The translations under genes were made by a program, and so were the position numbers. A stretch of DNA of 64,000 nt from a virus: the IMG/VR virus record IMGVR_UViG_3300028873_000014, positions 36,172-100,171 of that record. One strand, given 5' to 3'. Under the pieces are notes generated by a model. It saw only the letters and a program-made list of their open reading frames with translations. It did no database searches and was not told the DNA's origin. Positions within the stretch are counted from its first letter, which is position 1; every line of letters starts with the position of its first letter. Positions 58,178 through 64,000 of this stretch are shown here, in pieces.

Positions 58178-58457
58178 CGAAAACAACATCTTTACCTGTC
58201 TAGGGGAGGCTCAAAAGATACATAGGTAGAGATTAGTAATGACCCCCTATAGAAAAATAGAAATAGTATCCTAATAAGGTTAAGAAGAAAACCCCATAAC
58301 TCGTTGATAGTCAATATGTATAGGTTGTGATTACATACCTAGAAAGTTGTGAATAACAAACTAATCCTGCATTGCAGACCATATATAACAAAAATAATGT
58401 TGGAAATAGTTGGTAATGTAAATACAAACTATTATCTTCGTTTGTAAAACAATTGGT
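58178..58457. other. 280-bp non-coding stretch, possible small RNA
   Basis: No credible gene. CTAGGGG (about 58201-58207) could pair with CCCCCTATAG (about 58242-58251), so a structured RNA is possible. A TATCTTCG box with upstream TTGG precedes the gene at 58458. Confidence 0.35.
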
Positions 58458-59006
58458 ATGGATACACAAACAAAGACTAAACGACAAGGACCAGAGATAG
58501 GAAGTTATGGAAGTTTTCCAGAATCACCATATATAGTAGAATTACATAGTAAATATATACAAGCAGCTCCTGAACATAGAGCAGTAGAGATTGATGGTGT
58601 ACCACACGGAATATACGAAATACCAAAAGGTAGAACAATACCTATAGATACAGCCAAATACAGTAAGCTGTTTAAAAACTATGGTATGTTATTAGCAAAC
58701 TTGAATGAAGCAGCCATTAAGATGTTTATGTATATACATGAGCATTTAGGAGTAAATTCTGATTATGTTTGTATAACCAAGGAAGACTACTTAAAGTATT
58801 ATGGATACGCACCTACTAACAAGTATACCTATTACCAGGCACTGGAAGGGCTATTAAAAGCCGATGTAATGAAAAAGAAGGCAGGTAGTACAGTATGTTA
58901 CTGGATCAACCCAAATATCCTGTTCAATGGCGATAGAACAAAGTTGAAGAATGTGAAAATAGTACCACCAGAAAGACCCTTCTCATTCAGTAAAGGGGAA
59001 GATTAG
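58458..59006 (+). CDS. replication-initiator-like winged-helix protein
   Basis: 182 aa, ATG at 58458. A winged-helix region is visible: NLNEAAIKMFMYIHEHLGVN, YVCITKEDYLKYYGYAPTNK, YYQALEGLLKADVMKKKAG, followed by wing and VCYWINPNILFNGDRTKLKN. The ending 'YWINPNxxFNGDR' is the hallmark of RepL-like plasmid and phage initiators, and also occurs in phage transcription factors. The N-terminal 60 residues (SYGSFPESPYIVELHSKYIQ) are extra. It may start phage DNA replication or regulate early genes. Confidence 0.6.
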   Translation: MDTQTKTKRQGPEIGSYGSFPESPYIVELHSKYIQAAPEHRAVEIDGVPHGIYEIPKGRTIPIDTAKYSKLFKNYGMLLANLNEAAIKMFMYIHEHLGVNSDYVCITKEDYLKYYGYAPTNKYTYYQALEGLLKADVMKKKAGSTVCYWINPNILFNGDRTKLKNVKIVPPERPFSFSKGED

Positions 59007-59038
59007 AAGATTATATAAACAATCAAAAACAATAAATC

Positions 59039-59332
59039 ATGACAAAAATCCTTGAAGAGGTAAGAGCAATTAGCTCAGAAGCAATTGCAAAAAAGCAAGA
59101 TAGTGCTAAGAATAACTATCCAAAACTAATAGAGCAGATAAAGAAAGCTGCCCAGTTAGGTAAAACTCAGTGTGAGTTTAGTGAATATGAAATAGACCAA
59201 TACGCCAAGAAACTTTTAGAAGTAGAAGGGTTTTGTGTGTGGGCTACTACTCGTTCGCCAAATGAAATGGAGAAATACATGTTCAATGGTACTACCTCTA
59301 ACTCAAAATCAATATGGGTTGTAAGGTGGTGA
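59039..59332 (+). CDS. small helical protein of unknown function
   Basis: 97 aa, ATG at 59039. Helical, Lys/Glu-rich (LEEVRAISSEAIAKKQDSAK, KLIEQIKKAAQLGKTQCEFS, EIDQYAKKLLEVEG) with a beta end (WATTRSPNEMEKYMFNG). Follows the initiator-like gene by 32 bp. Not recognised. Confidence 0.45.
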   Translation: MTKILEEVRAISSEAIAKKQDSAKNNYPKLIEQIKKAAQLGKTQCEFSEYEIDQYAKKLLEVEGFCVWATTRSPNEMEKYMFNGTTSNSKSIWVVRW

Positions 59333-59367
59333 TATTACAAATCAAAGAACTTTAAAAAATAACTAAC

Positions 59368-59601
59368 ATGAAAACAAAACTATTAAAACAAATACGTAAT
59401 CGTTGGGAGTATAAGTTCCGTGGTGGATCAATAGTCGCCAGGAGAAAGGAAGATGGGTGTGTTGTGGAGCATGGTAATATGGAGCAATTTCTTCGATTTC
59501 ATACAATGGATACCTTTTTTTGGGAGGGTTACAAAAAATGGATTAACCGCAAGATCCGAATAGCAGAAGAGAAAAAATGGAGAATAGAATGGTCGAAATG
59601 A
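59368..59601 (+). CDS. small basic protein of unknown function
   Basis: 77 aa, ATG at 59368. Strongly basic with many Arg/Trp (KTKLLKQIRNRWEYKFRGGS, KKWINRKIRIAEEKKWRIEW). It may bind nucleic acid. A-rich leader without Shine-Dalgarno site. Not recognised. Confidence 0.45.
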   Translation: MKTKLLKQIRNRWEYKFRGGSIVARRKEDGCVVEHGNMEQFLRFHTMDTFFWEGYKKWINRKIRIAEEKKWRIEWSK

Positions 59602-59628
59602 TTTTAATGTATAAAATAAATAACTATT

Positions 59629-59841
59629 ATGGCAAAGCAATTAAAAATACAAGTGTTTGTCCCTTGCACCATAACTATAGATAAGGACAAATACCCCACA
59701 ACAGCAGAAAGTGACAGAGTATTAAACGATATTCTCAAACAACTTTCTCTAGGAGGCTACCAAGTTGGTAATGGATGGTATAGTTATGACTTCGAGCCAA
59801 CCAGTGTTAAAAGATTAAAAAAACTATCTAATATAAAATAA
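59629..59841 (+). CDS. small protein of unknown function
   Basis: 70 aa, ATG at 59629. Beta start (LKIQVFVPCTITIDKDKYPT), a helix (ESDRVLNDILKQLSLGGYQV) and a beta end (GNGWYSYDFEPTSVKRL). Compact alpha/beta fold. Not recognised. Confidence 0.45.
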   Translation: MAKQLKIQVFVPCTITIDKDKYPTTAESDRVLNDILKQLSLGGYQVGNGWYSYDFEPTSVKRLKKLSNIK

Positions 59842-59847
59842 CTAACA

Positions 59848-60099
59848 ATGGAACAAACTAAAATAGAACACTTTCGTACCTGGTTAAGGAAAAGAATGGA
59901 AGTACAGCAGATGTGCGGAACCCCTGAAGGTTCTGCTATCATACTGGGGATTAAAACTAAGTTCGATGAAGTATTCCCCTTGATAGAAGAAATAAAAAGT
60001 CATAAAAGTCAATATCGGGGGCTAGGGTTCGATGACTTTGCGAGAGATTACACAGAAGGATTTGGGTTTGATGACTATGATACATTTGATGAATTTTAA
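59848..60099 (+). CDS. small protein with acidic C-terminus, unknown function
   Basis: 83 aa, ATG at 59848. Basic helical start (IEHFRTWLRKRMEVQQMCGT), then FDEVFPLIEEIKSHKSQYRG, and an acidic tail rich in Asp, Phe and Tyr (FGFDDYDTFDEF). Short gap of six bases after the previous gene. Not recognised. Confidence 0.45.
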   Translation: MEQTKIEHFRTWLRKRMEVQQMCGTPEGSAIILGIKTKFDEVFPLIEEIKSHKSQYRGLGFDDFARDYTEGFGFDDYDTFDEF

Positions 60100-60127
60100 C
60101 TTCACAAAAAACTAAAAACAAAACTAT

Positions 60128-60361
60128 ATGAAAAAGCAAGTAATCGATTATGTTCACAGCCTAGGTGGAAATGCTCACTATGCAGGGAATACTATGCATA
60201 TGATAAATAATCCAGCAGGTATACCTGATGAAGTACGAGGTAGTGAAAGAACCATGTATATAGATGATCCAATGATCGAAAACGTAGTCACTCAAAGTAT
60301 AGAGGAGTGTGTACTAAACAAATTCGGATATAACTTACCATTCAAATTACAAACAAACTAA
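60128..60361 (+). CDS. small protein of unknown function
   Basis: 77 aa, ATG at 60128. Contains HSLGGNAHYAGNTMHMINNP and an acidic DDPMIENVVTQSIEECVLNK helix. No membrane span. Not recognised. Confidence 0.45.
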   Translation: MKKQVIDYVHSLGGNAHYAGNTMHMINNPAGIPDEVRGSERTMYIDDPMIENVVTQSIEECVLNKFGYNLPFKLQTN

Positions 60362-60365
60362 CTAT

Positions 60366-60461
60366 ATGAAATACTACACAATAATGAACTTCAACTACGA
60401 ATGCTTCGATTGTTACGAACAAGATGAAGTTATTCCCTATATCTTACTCGATCAGGAGTAG
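60366..60461 (+). CDS. 31-residue peptide gene
   Basis: ATG at 60366, TAG at 60459-60461. The sequence NFNYECFDCYEQDEVIPYIL has two Cys and many acidic residues. It starts five bases after the previous stop and ends just before a terminator hairpin, which supports it as a real small gene. Confidence 0.35.
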   Translation: MKYYTIMNFNYECFDCYEQDEVIPYILLDQE

Positions 60462-60483
60462 GTAATAAGATAATATGTTAACT

Positions 60484-60515
60484 CCCCGAGATAGATAAGT
60501 TATTCTGTTTCGGGG
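60484..60515 (+). terminator. intrinsic terminator after the 60.1-60.5 kb genes
   Basis: CCCCGA (60484-60489) pairs with TCGGGG (60510-60515), with some internal pairing. No strong T-run follows, so strength is uncertain. Confidence 0.5.
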
Positions 60516-60552
60516 GATATATCACTTTTATAACAAATTAAAACTAAACATC

Positions 60553-60675
60553 ATGTCTTGGATAGAAAACTATGAAGCAGAGATAGTTCTTGAAAGAAAA
60601 CAAATCGAACAGGAACTTCAGGAACTTATAGAACAAGAGAATATTCCTAACTGGTCTTTCTGTGAAGAAGATTAA
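60553..60675 (+). CDS. 40-residue acidic helical peptide gene
   Basis: ATG at 60553, TAA at 60673-60675. Nearly all helix, Glu/Gln-rich (AEIVLERKQIEQELQELIEQ), ending NIPNWSFCEED. Could be a coiled-coil partner. A-rich leader. Confidence 0.4.
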   Translation: MSWIENYEAEIVLERKQIEQELQELIEQENIPNWSFCEED

Positions 60676-60688
60676 AACTCCCATTAAT

Positions 60689-60907
60689 ATGCAAACATTA
60701 TATGAAATGACTTATGTGCCAGATTACTGGATAGAGTTCGATGGCAATTACAAGAAAACTGTTCAGGATATAAGATTAAAAGATGGAACTGAAATATTAG
60801 AATGTTGGCCTAATGCTGGTAAGTTTATATGTTTATCATGTAATAACCAAGGTGATACACCAATTTCAGAAGTTAGTCATGTTAGAAAACATAAAGAAAT
60901 TGATTAG
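60689..60907 (+). CDS. small protein, paralogue of 61922-62194
   Basis: 72 aa from the ATG at 60689 (a GTG at 60662 would overlap the previous gene). DIRLKDGTEILECWPNAGKF (about 27-46) closely matches DIKLKDGTVVTNCYPNADKF in the gene at 61922, marking a duplicated family. Beta-rich. Not recognised. Confidence 0.5.
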   Translation: MQTLYEMTYVPDYWIEFDGNYKKTVQDIRLKDGTEILECWPNAGKFICLSCNNQGDTPISEVSHVRKHKEID

Positions 60908-60908
60908 T

Positions 60909-61031
60909 ATGGAAAAGATATACATCCTAGTAAACCCGGATAAGGATAGTTCAGAAACACTCATGTTAACAGAGAAGATGTACTTTCTGCTCCCGGGGTT
61001 TAAGAAAGTTTTGTATAAACAATTAAACTAA
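60909..61031 (+). CDS. 40-residue peptide gene
   Basis: ATG at 60909, stop ending 61031. Sequence EKIYILVNPDKDSSETLMLT followed by EKMYFLLPGFKKVLYKQLN, alternating strand and helix. One base after the previous stop. Not recognised. Confidence 0.4.
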   Translation: MEKIYILVNPDKDSSETLMLTEKMYFLLPGFKKVLYKQLN

Positions 61032-61035
61032 ATTT

Positions 61036-61356
61036 ATGAATAAGTTATCAGGTTCTAATGTAATAGTAATAGATAGAACAAAAGAAGATGATGAAATAAC
61101 CCCCGAGATACTGGAAAGTATTGGGTTCAAACATGTCAACAAAGCAAGTTTTCGAGGTAGTGAGATGTGGTGTTACCAATTAATGGACATAATATTGCTA
61201 CGGTTTATGGCAAATGGTTTGTTTGAAATCAATCCCCAAAACAGGACGGAAAATATAGGTGGAGAGTTAAAAACTAAAGTAGATGTAGAAAACAGAATTC
61301 TAAAACGTCTAAATCAAAAAGCTCATGACACAAGAAAAGATAGAGAAAATAGCTAA
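61036..61356 (+). CDS. small protein of unknown function
   Basis: 106 aa, ATG at 61036. Contains SNVIVIDRTKEDDEITPEIL, a FRGSEMWCYQLMDIILLRFM strand/helix pair and a basic C-terminus (RILKRLNQKAHDTRKDRENS). The 3' end overlaps the next gene by 32 bp in another frame. Not recognised. Confidence 0.45.
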   Translation: MNKLSGSNVIVIDRTKEDDEITPEILESIGFKHVNKASFRGSEMWCYQLMDIILLRFMANGLFEINPQNRTENIGGELKTKVDVENRILKRLNQKAHDTRKDRENS

Positions 61357-61591
61357 AGAAGAATGGGATAGACTACAAATGTCTGAAGGTTTATTAAGTG
61401 AACTTGCACCTGCAGCATGGATACATTGGAAAAATGCATTTAAAGTTTGTATGAGTACTTATAAGTGGATGGATCAAGATATGGAAATAGCCTATTGTGA
61501 AGGGCACTCAAATTCGATGAAAAAAGAATTAGGAAAAATTGATAAAGTTCCAAAGTCAAATCAGTGGTTAAAGGAATATGAAGCTAAGTAA
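61325..61591 (+). CDS. small helical protein of unknown function
   Basis: 88 aa, ATG at 61325. Helical (QEKIEKIAKEEWDRLQMSEG, HWKNAFKVCMSTYKWMDQDM). It overlaps both neighbours (32 bp and 14 bp), so the three genes are translated as a block. Not recognised. Confidence 0.45.
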   Translation: MTQEKIEKIAKEEWDRLQMSEGLLSELAPAAWIHWKNAFKVCMSTYKWMDQDMEIAYCEGHSNSMKKELGKIDKVPKSNQWLKEYEAK

Positions 61592-61913
61592 TAAGCCACA
61601 AAATAACTACCCCGAGAGCAAAGAAACTACCTACAAAACTGTATACATCGACTGGAAGGTCTATGAGCCTGATGAAAATGCTGTACTTTCCTATGGTAAA
61701 AATCGTGGTAAAACACTTGGTTGGGTAATGGATAATGATGATAGTTATTACTTGTGGATGATAAGTAATGGTATTATAGGCTCGTGGGGGTTAGTTAAAC
61801 AACGTTACCCCGATAGCCCAAAGTCATTAGTAGGTTTTATCAGCTCAGGGGGTGAAAAATGGGTTGATATAAGAGAATGCCCAGGTACAGGAATAAGTTC
61901 ACAATATTTATAA
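61578..61913 (+). CDS. small DUF3820-like protein
   Basis: 111 aa, ATG at 61578. The motif SYGKNRGKTLGWVMDNDDSY (about 38-57), then YLWMISNG, matches the pattern YGKxKGKxxxxVxxxDxxYxxWM known in DUF3820-type proteins and in C-terminal parts of some exonucleases. The function is not established. It starts 14 bp inside the previous gene. Confidence 0.5.
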   Translation: MKLSNKPQNNYPESKETTYKTVYIDWKVYEPDENAVLSYGKNRGKTLGWVMDNDDSYYLWMISNGIIGSWGLVKQRYPDSPKSLVGFISSGGEKWVDIRECPGTGISSQYL

Positions 61914-61921
61914 ATAATTTT

Positions 61922-62194
61922 ATGACATATTTTGAAGAAGATAATTTTTGTAAATATAGTATCGAATGGCAACCGTATAAAGGTGATTATGATAAATTCG
62001 AGTATGATATTAAGCTAAAAGATGGAACTGTTGTAACAAACTGTTACCCCAATGCTGACAAATTTCATTCGATATCCAAAGAGTTTAATGGTAAAACTTT
62101 TCATGCAGATACTATAGCAGAAATCAGGTTCACACCAGAAGATAAGCAGAAATTTGGTATTAATCCAGATGGAATGTACAAACAAAATTTATAA
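61922..62194 (+). CDS. small protein, paralogue of 60689-60907
   Basis: 90 aa from the ATG at 61922; the open frame further upstream overlaps the previous gene. It carries DIKLKDGTVVTNCYPNADKF (about 29-48), as in the paralogue, and adds a longer C-terminus (IAEIRFTPEDKQKFGINPDG). Beta-rich. Not recognised. Confidence 0.5.
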   Translation: MTYFEEDNFCKYSIEWQPYKGDYDKFEYDIKLKDGTVVTNCYPNADKFHSISKEFNGKTFHADTIAEIRFTPEDKQKFGINPDGMYKQNL

Positions 62195-62202
62195 ACAATT
62201 TT

Positions 62203-62415
62203 ATGATAAAGGAATTTTATAAAGATCACGATAATCCAAAAGATAGCCAGGTAATTATCTGTCTTACAGGAACACCAGAGTTTATAGCAGAAAAGTTATT
62301 GGAAATGTATAACCAATGTACTATAGGTTATGGTAAACCTATACAGGGACAAATATGGTCTTCTGGCGGTAGTTCTGAAGTAGCTACTCCTAAATGGAAA
62401 GGCATAACGTATTAA
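62203..62415 (+). CDS. small protein of unknown function
   Basis: 70 aa, ATG at 62203, nine bases after the previous stop. DSQVIICLTGTPEFIAEKLL is a strand-turn-helix, followed by a Gly/Ser-rich segment (IWSSGGSSEVATPKWKG). Not recognised. Confidence 0.45.
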   Translation: MIKEFYKDHDNPKDSQVIICLTGTPEFIAEKLLEMYNQCTIGYGKPIQGQIWSSGGSSEVATPKWKGITY

Positions 62416-62416
62416 C

Positions 62417-62536
62417 ATGAAAGGATATAACAGAATACACAGGACTTGGCAAATCATACCAAATACAATACGACATGAGTTATTTGCCAGAAAACCAAAA
62501 AATAGACATTATAATTTCAAACAATCAAAAACTTAA
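62417..62536 (+). CDS. 39-residue basic peptide gene
   Basis: ATG at 62417, TAA at 62534-62536. Very basic (IRHELFARKPKNRHYNFKQS). One base after the previous stop and five before the AAA+ gene. Could be a small regulator; support is position only. Confidence 0.35.
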   Translation: MKGYNRIHRTWQIIPNTIRHELFARKPKNRHYNFKQSKT

Positions 62537-62541
62537 ATAAA

Positions 62542-63372
62542 ATGAAAAATAAGCAAGAAAGCAAGATAGTTGGTCAGGAAACGTTAACAAACGAAGTTAC
62601 CAAAATCCTGGAGATATTTAAGAATAGTCAGTGCGAGGTAAGACCTCATTTTATTCTTACAGGTGCCTCGGGTAGTGGTAAATCATTTACTATAAAGAAC
62701 ATGGCAGCTAAGTATGAGTTAGGGTTTATAGAAATTAATGCTGCTCAGTTAACTAAAGAAGGAACTTCTGGAAATAGTTTATCGAAAGCTCTTTCCCCCT
62801 TGATGCAAATGGGTTCAAAGCCAACTATCGTTTTTGTAGATGAGTTTGATAAGTTATTCATATCAGGTAATAGTAATGACTCCTGTGCACATGAATCTAC
62901 TACAGGTGTTCAAAATGAGTTTCTGAAAGTTCTTGAATCAGATACAGCTAGTGTTTTTGGTGATTATGGTAAATATGTAAATGCTCCTGCTAAGAATATA
63001 TTATTCATATTCGCTGGGGCATTTAATGGTGAGAAGGATATAACACTGGACCGTCTACGAGAGATAGGACTAAAAACTGAGTTTTTGGGGCGAGTAGGTC
63101 TTGTATATAATACAAAGCCATTAAGTCTGCAGGACATGTTTGATATAATAGATCATTCAGAACTACTTGACAACTATATAAAACTATTTGAAAATGTAGA
63201 TAGAGAGAAAGTAGTCTATGAACTAAAAGCACATATCCAAACTAATCATGAAATGAATACTCTAGGGGCAAGATTAATAAATACTCTTATTCATCAGTAT
63301 TTCATTAAAGGAGGAAAATTAGGAGAATCACAAGTAAAAGAAATATCATTTCAAAACAAACTAAAATTATAA
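62542..63372 (+). CDS. ClpX-like AAA+ ATPase
   Basis: 276 aa, ATG at 62542. Walker A GASGSGKS (41-48), Walker B IVFVDEFDKL (96-105), sensor 1 in NILFIFAGAF (152-161), the ClpX/HslU-like IGLKTEFLGRV (175-185) containing EFxGR with arginine finger, and a sensor 2 LGAR (241-244). There is no N-terminal zinc domain and I see no pore GYVG or IGF loop, so it is a trimmed ClpX-type module. It could unfold proteins or remodel phage complexes. Its gene is in the same region as the tmRNA but 4.7 kb away and not visibly co-regulated. Confidence 0.75.
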   Translation: MKNKQESKIVGQETLTNEVTKILEIFKNSQCEVRPHFILTGASGSGKSFTIKNMAAKYELGFIEINAAQLTKEGTSGNSLSKALSPLMQMGSKPTIVFVDEFDKLFISGNSNDSCAHESTTGVQNEFLKVLESDTASVFGDYGKYVNAPAKNILFIFAGAFNGEKDITLDRLREIGLKTEFLGRVGLVYNTKPLSLQDMFDIIDHSELLDNYIKLFENVDREKVVYELKAHIQTNHEMNTLGARLINTLIHQYFIKGGKLGESQVKEISFQNKLKL

Positions 63373-63376
63373 CAAA

Positions 63377-63793
63377 ATGGAAAAGAAAACAATTACGAAG
63401 AGTTCTTTAGTATTAGCCTCTCTGGGGGTAATGGGTATAGCATATACACCTGTACAAAAGAACAATCCTACAAGAGACTTTGTAGAAAGCACTTACCTGG
63501 TCAAAACCCCTAAAGGGTTAATGAAGAGTAACAGGTTATCGGAACAACGCCGGGAGATACTCAAGAATATCGCTGGTATTCGTAAAGAGATCAGGTTAAC
63601 GCACCACGAATCACAGGCTATAGATAAAGTATGTAACGATTGCTTCCAGGGGATAACAGAAAGAAGCAACAAACGCATCAGCCAACTACAGTTACAAAGA
63701 GCACAGGAACTCCGTGTACCTGTTAAGTATGTAAAGGTTGAAGTAGTAGCGCAGAGAAAAGGTATAATGATCATTGATAACTTTGAAATCTAA
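63377..63793 (+). CDS. protein of unknown function with signal-like start
   Basis: 138 aa, ATG at 63377, four bases after the AAA+ gene. Residues about 8-24 are hydrophobic (KSSLVLASLGVMGIAYTP) and could be a membrane anchor or uncleaved signal. The rest is charged and helical (EQRREILKNIAGIRKEIRLT), with one Cys pair (KVCNDC). The C-terminus has strands (VKYVKVEVVAQRKGIMIIDN). It may partner the AAA+ ATPase. Not recognised. Confidence 0.45.
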   Translation: MEKKTITKSSLVLASLGVMGIAYTPVQKNNPTRDFVESTYLVKTPKGLMKSNRLSEQRREILKNIAGIRKEIRLTHHESQAIDKVCNDCFQGITERSNKRISQLQLQRAQELRVPVKYVKVEVVAQRKGIMIIDNFEI

Positions 63794-63820
63794 TTATAAA
63801 CAAACTAAAAAGCAAATTTT

Positions 63821-64000
63821 ATGGCTACTCAAATATTTAAAAGTTACAATGACTTTCTTGATAGAGAAGATAAATCTATCAATGGTGTTTCAGAATATTT
63901 CTCTCAAGAGAATTCTAATTGGGAAGAAATGAATATGACAAATGATTCCTGTTGGGATTGTTCAGGTTGTTCACGTTGTTCAGGTTGTTCACGTTGTTCA
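63821..64000 (+). CDS. Cys-Ser-x tandem repeat protein, cut by window edge
   Basis: ATG at 63821, open to the window end (60 codons seen). Residues 1-43 are polar and acidic (SYNDFLDREDKSINGVSEYF). From CWDCSGC onward the protein is a strict three-residue repeat C-S-(G/R), coded by an 18-bp DNA unit. Cys every third residue would place them on one side of a strand-like or helical solenoid. Metal binding or cross-linking is possible. Similar CSx-repeat proteins occur in phages and bacteria of the Bacteroidota, with no known role that I am aware of. Confidence 0.6.
   Translation, partial: MATQIFKSYNDFLDREDKSINGVSEYFSQENSNWEEMNMTNDSCWDCSGCSRCSGCSRCS
63959..64000 (+). repeat. 18-bp tandem repeat coding CSGCSR
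   Basis: TGTTCAGGTTGTTCACGT repeats in tandem, two full copies and the start of a third to the window edge, in frame with the gene at 63821. Confidence 0.8.

Noticed and set aside
63959-64000. CRISPR-like repeats
   Set aside because: The 18-bp units are adjacent with no spacers and are in frame with a gene; they code a Cys-Ser-x repeat protein.

Overview
This window is part of a tailed double-stranded DNA phage genome that I place among the crAss-like phages (Crassvirales) or a close relative infecting Bacteroidota. The evidence is the paired set of crAss-type large terminase (731 aa), very long portal (915 aa), scaffold-like acidic protein and major capsid protein (545 aa). To these are added a chain of ring/connector-like proteins, a 1560-aa muzzle-like tail protein, and large glycine/glutamine-rich cargo-like proteins. 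Bacteroidota as host is supported by promoters of the TTTG-N18/19-TAnnTTTG type, A-rich leaders without Shine-Dalgarno sites, and Ig-like secreted-protein repeats of a kind common in that phylum.

Layout. Positions 1-50164 are almost entirely minus strand and form the late module, transcribed right to left. From right to left it holds: small conserved and DNA-metabolism genes (49.8-47.4 kb: an HU/IHF-like protein, a winged-helix-like protein, a RecB/Cas4-like nuclease); a glycan locus (47.4-38.0 kb: six to seven glycosyltransferases, two methyltransferases and a GDP-mannose 3,5-epimerase-like enzyme); packaging and head genes (38.0-28.6 kb: TerL, portal, scaffold, MCP); a lysis/membrane block (27.3-24.8 kb: three membrane proteins and a one-gene spanin); connector genes (24.7-22.9 kb); a fibre region (22.3-11.1 kb) rich in low-complexity, Ig-like and fibronectin-like proteins, two with Sec signal peptides; and the tail rings, muzzle and cargo proteins (11.0-0 kb). 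Four selfish endonuclease genes sit inside this module: LAGLIDADG next to MCP, GIY-YIG between terL and portal, GIY-YIG inside the glycan locus, and a decayed HNH on the opposite strand.

Positions 50.2-53.3 kb are a transition zone of small divergently and convergently oriented genes with their own promoters, including a GroES-like co-chaperonin. From 53.5 kb to the end everything is plus strand: an early/middle region of many small, mostly unrecognised genes, a HAD phosphatase-like enzyme, a replication-initiator-like winged-helix protein, a ClpX-like AAA+ ATPase, and a complete tmRNA (ssrA) whose tag frame is unusually long. The last gene runs off the window and begins an 18-bp-repeat-encoded Cys-Ser-x array.

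How the parts fit together: the late genes build a short-tailed virion with internal cargo. I infer that the glycan enzymes decorate either the virion or the host surface, possibly with L-galactose. The phage also carries its own translation-rescue and protein quality-control parts (tmRNA, ClpX-like ATPase, GroES-like protein). A shared motif (TTTGTAAGGT) upstream of three minus-strand units is a candidate phage late promoter. No ribosomal, tRNA or core bacterial genes were seen. All family assignments are by eye from motifs, without database searches.
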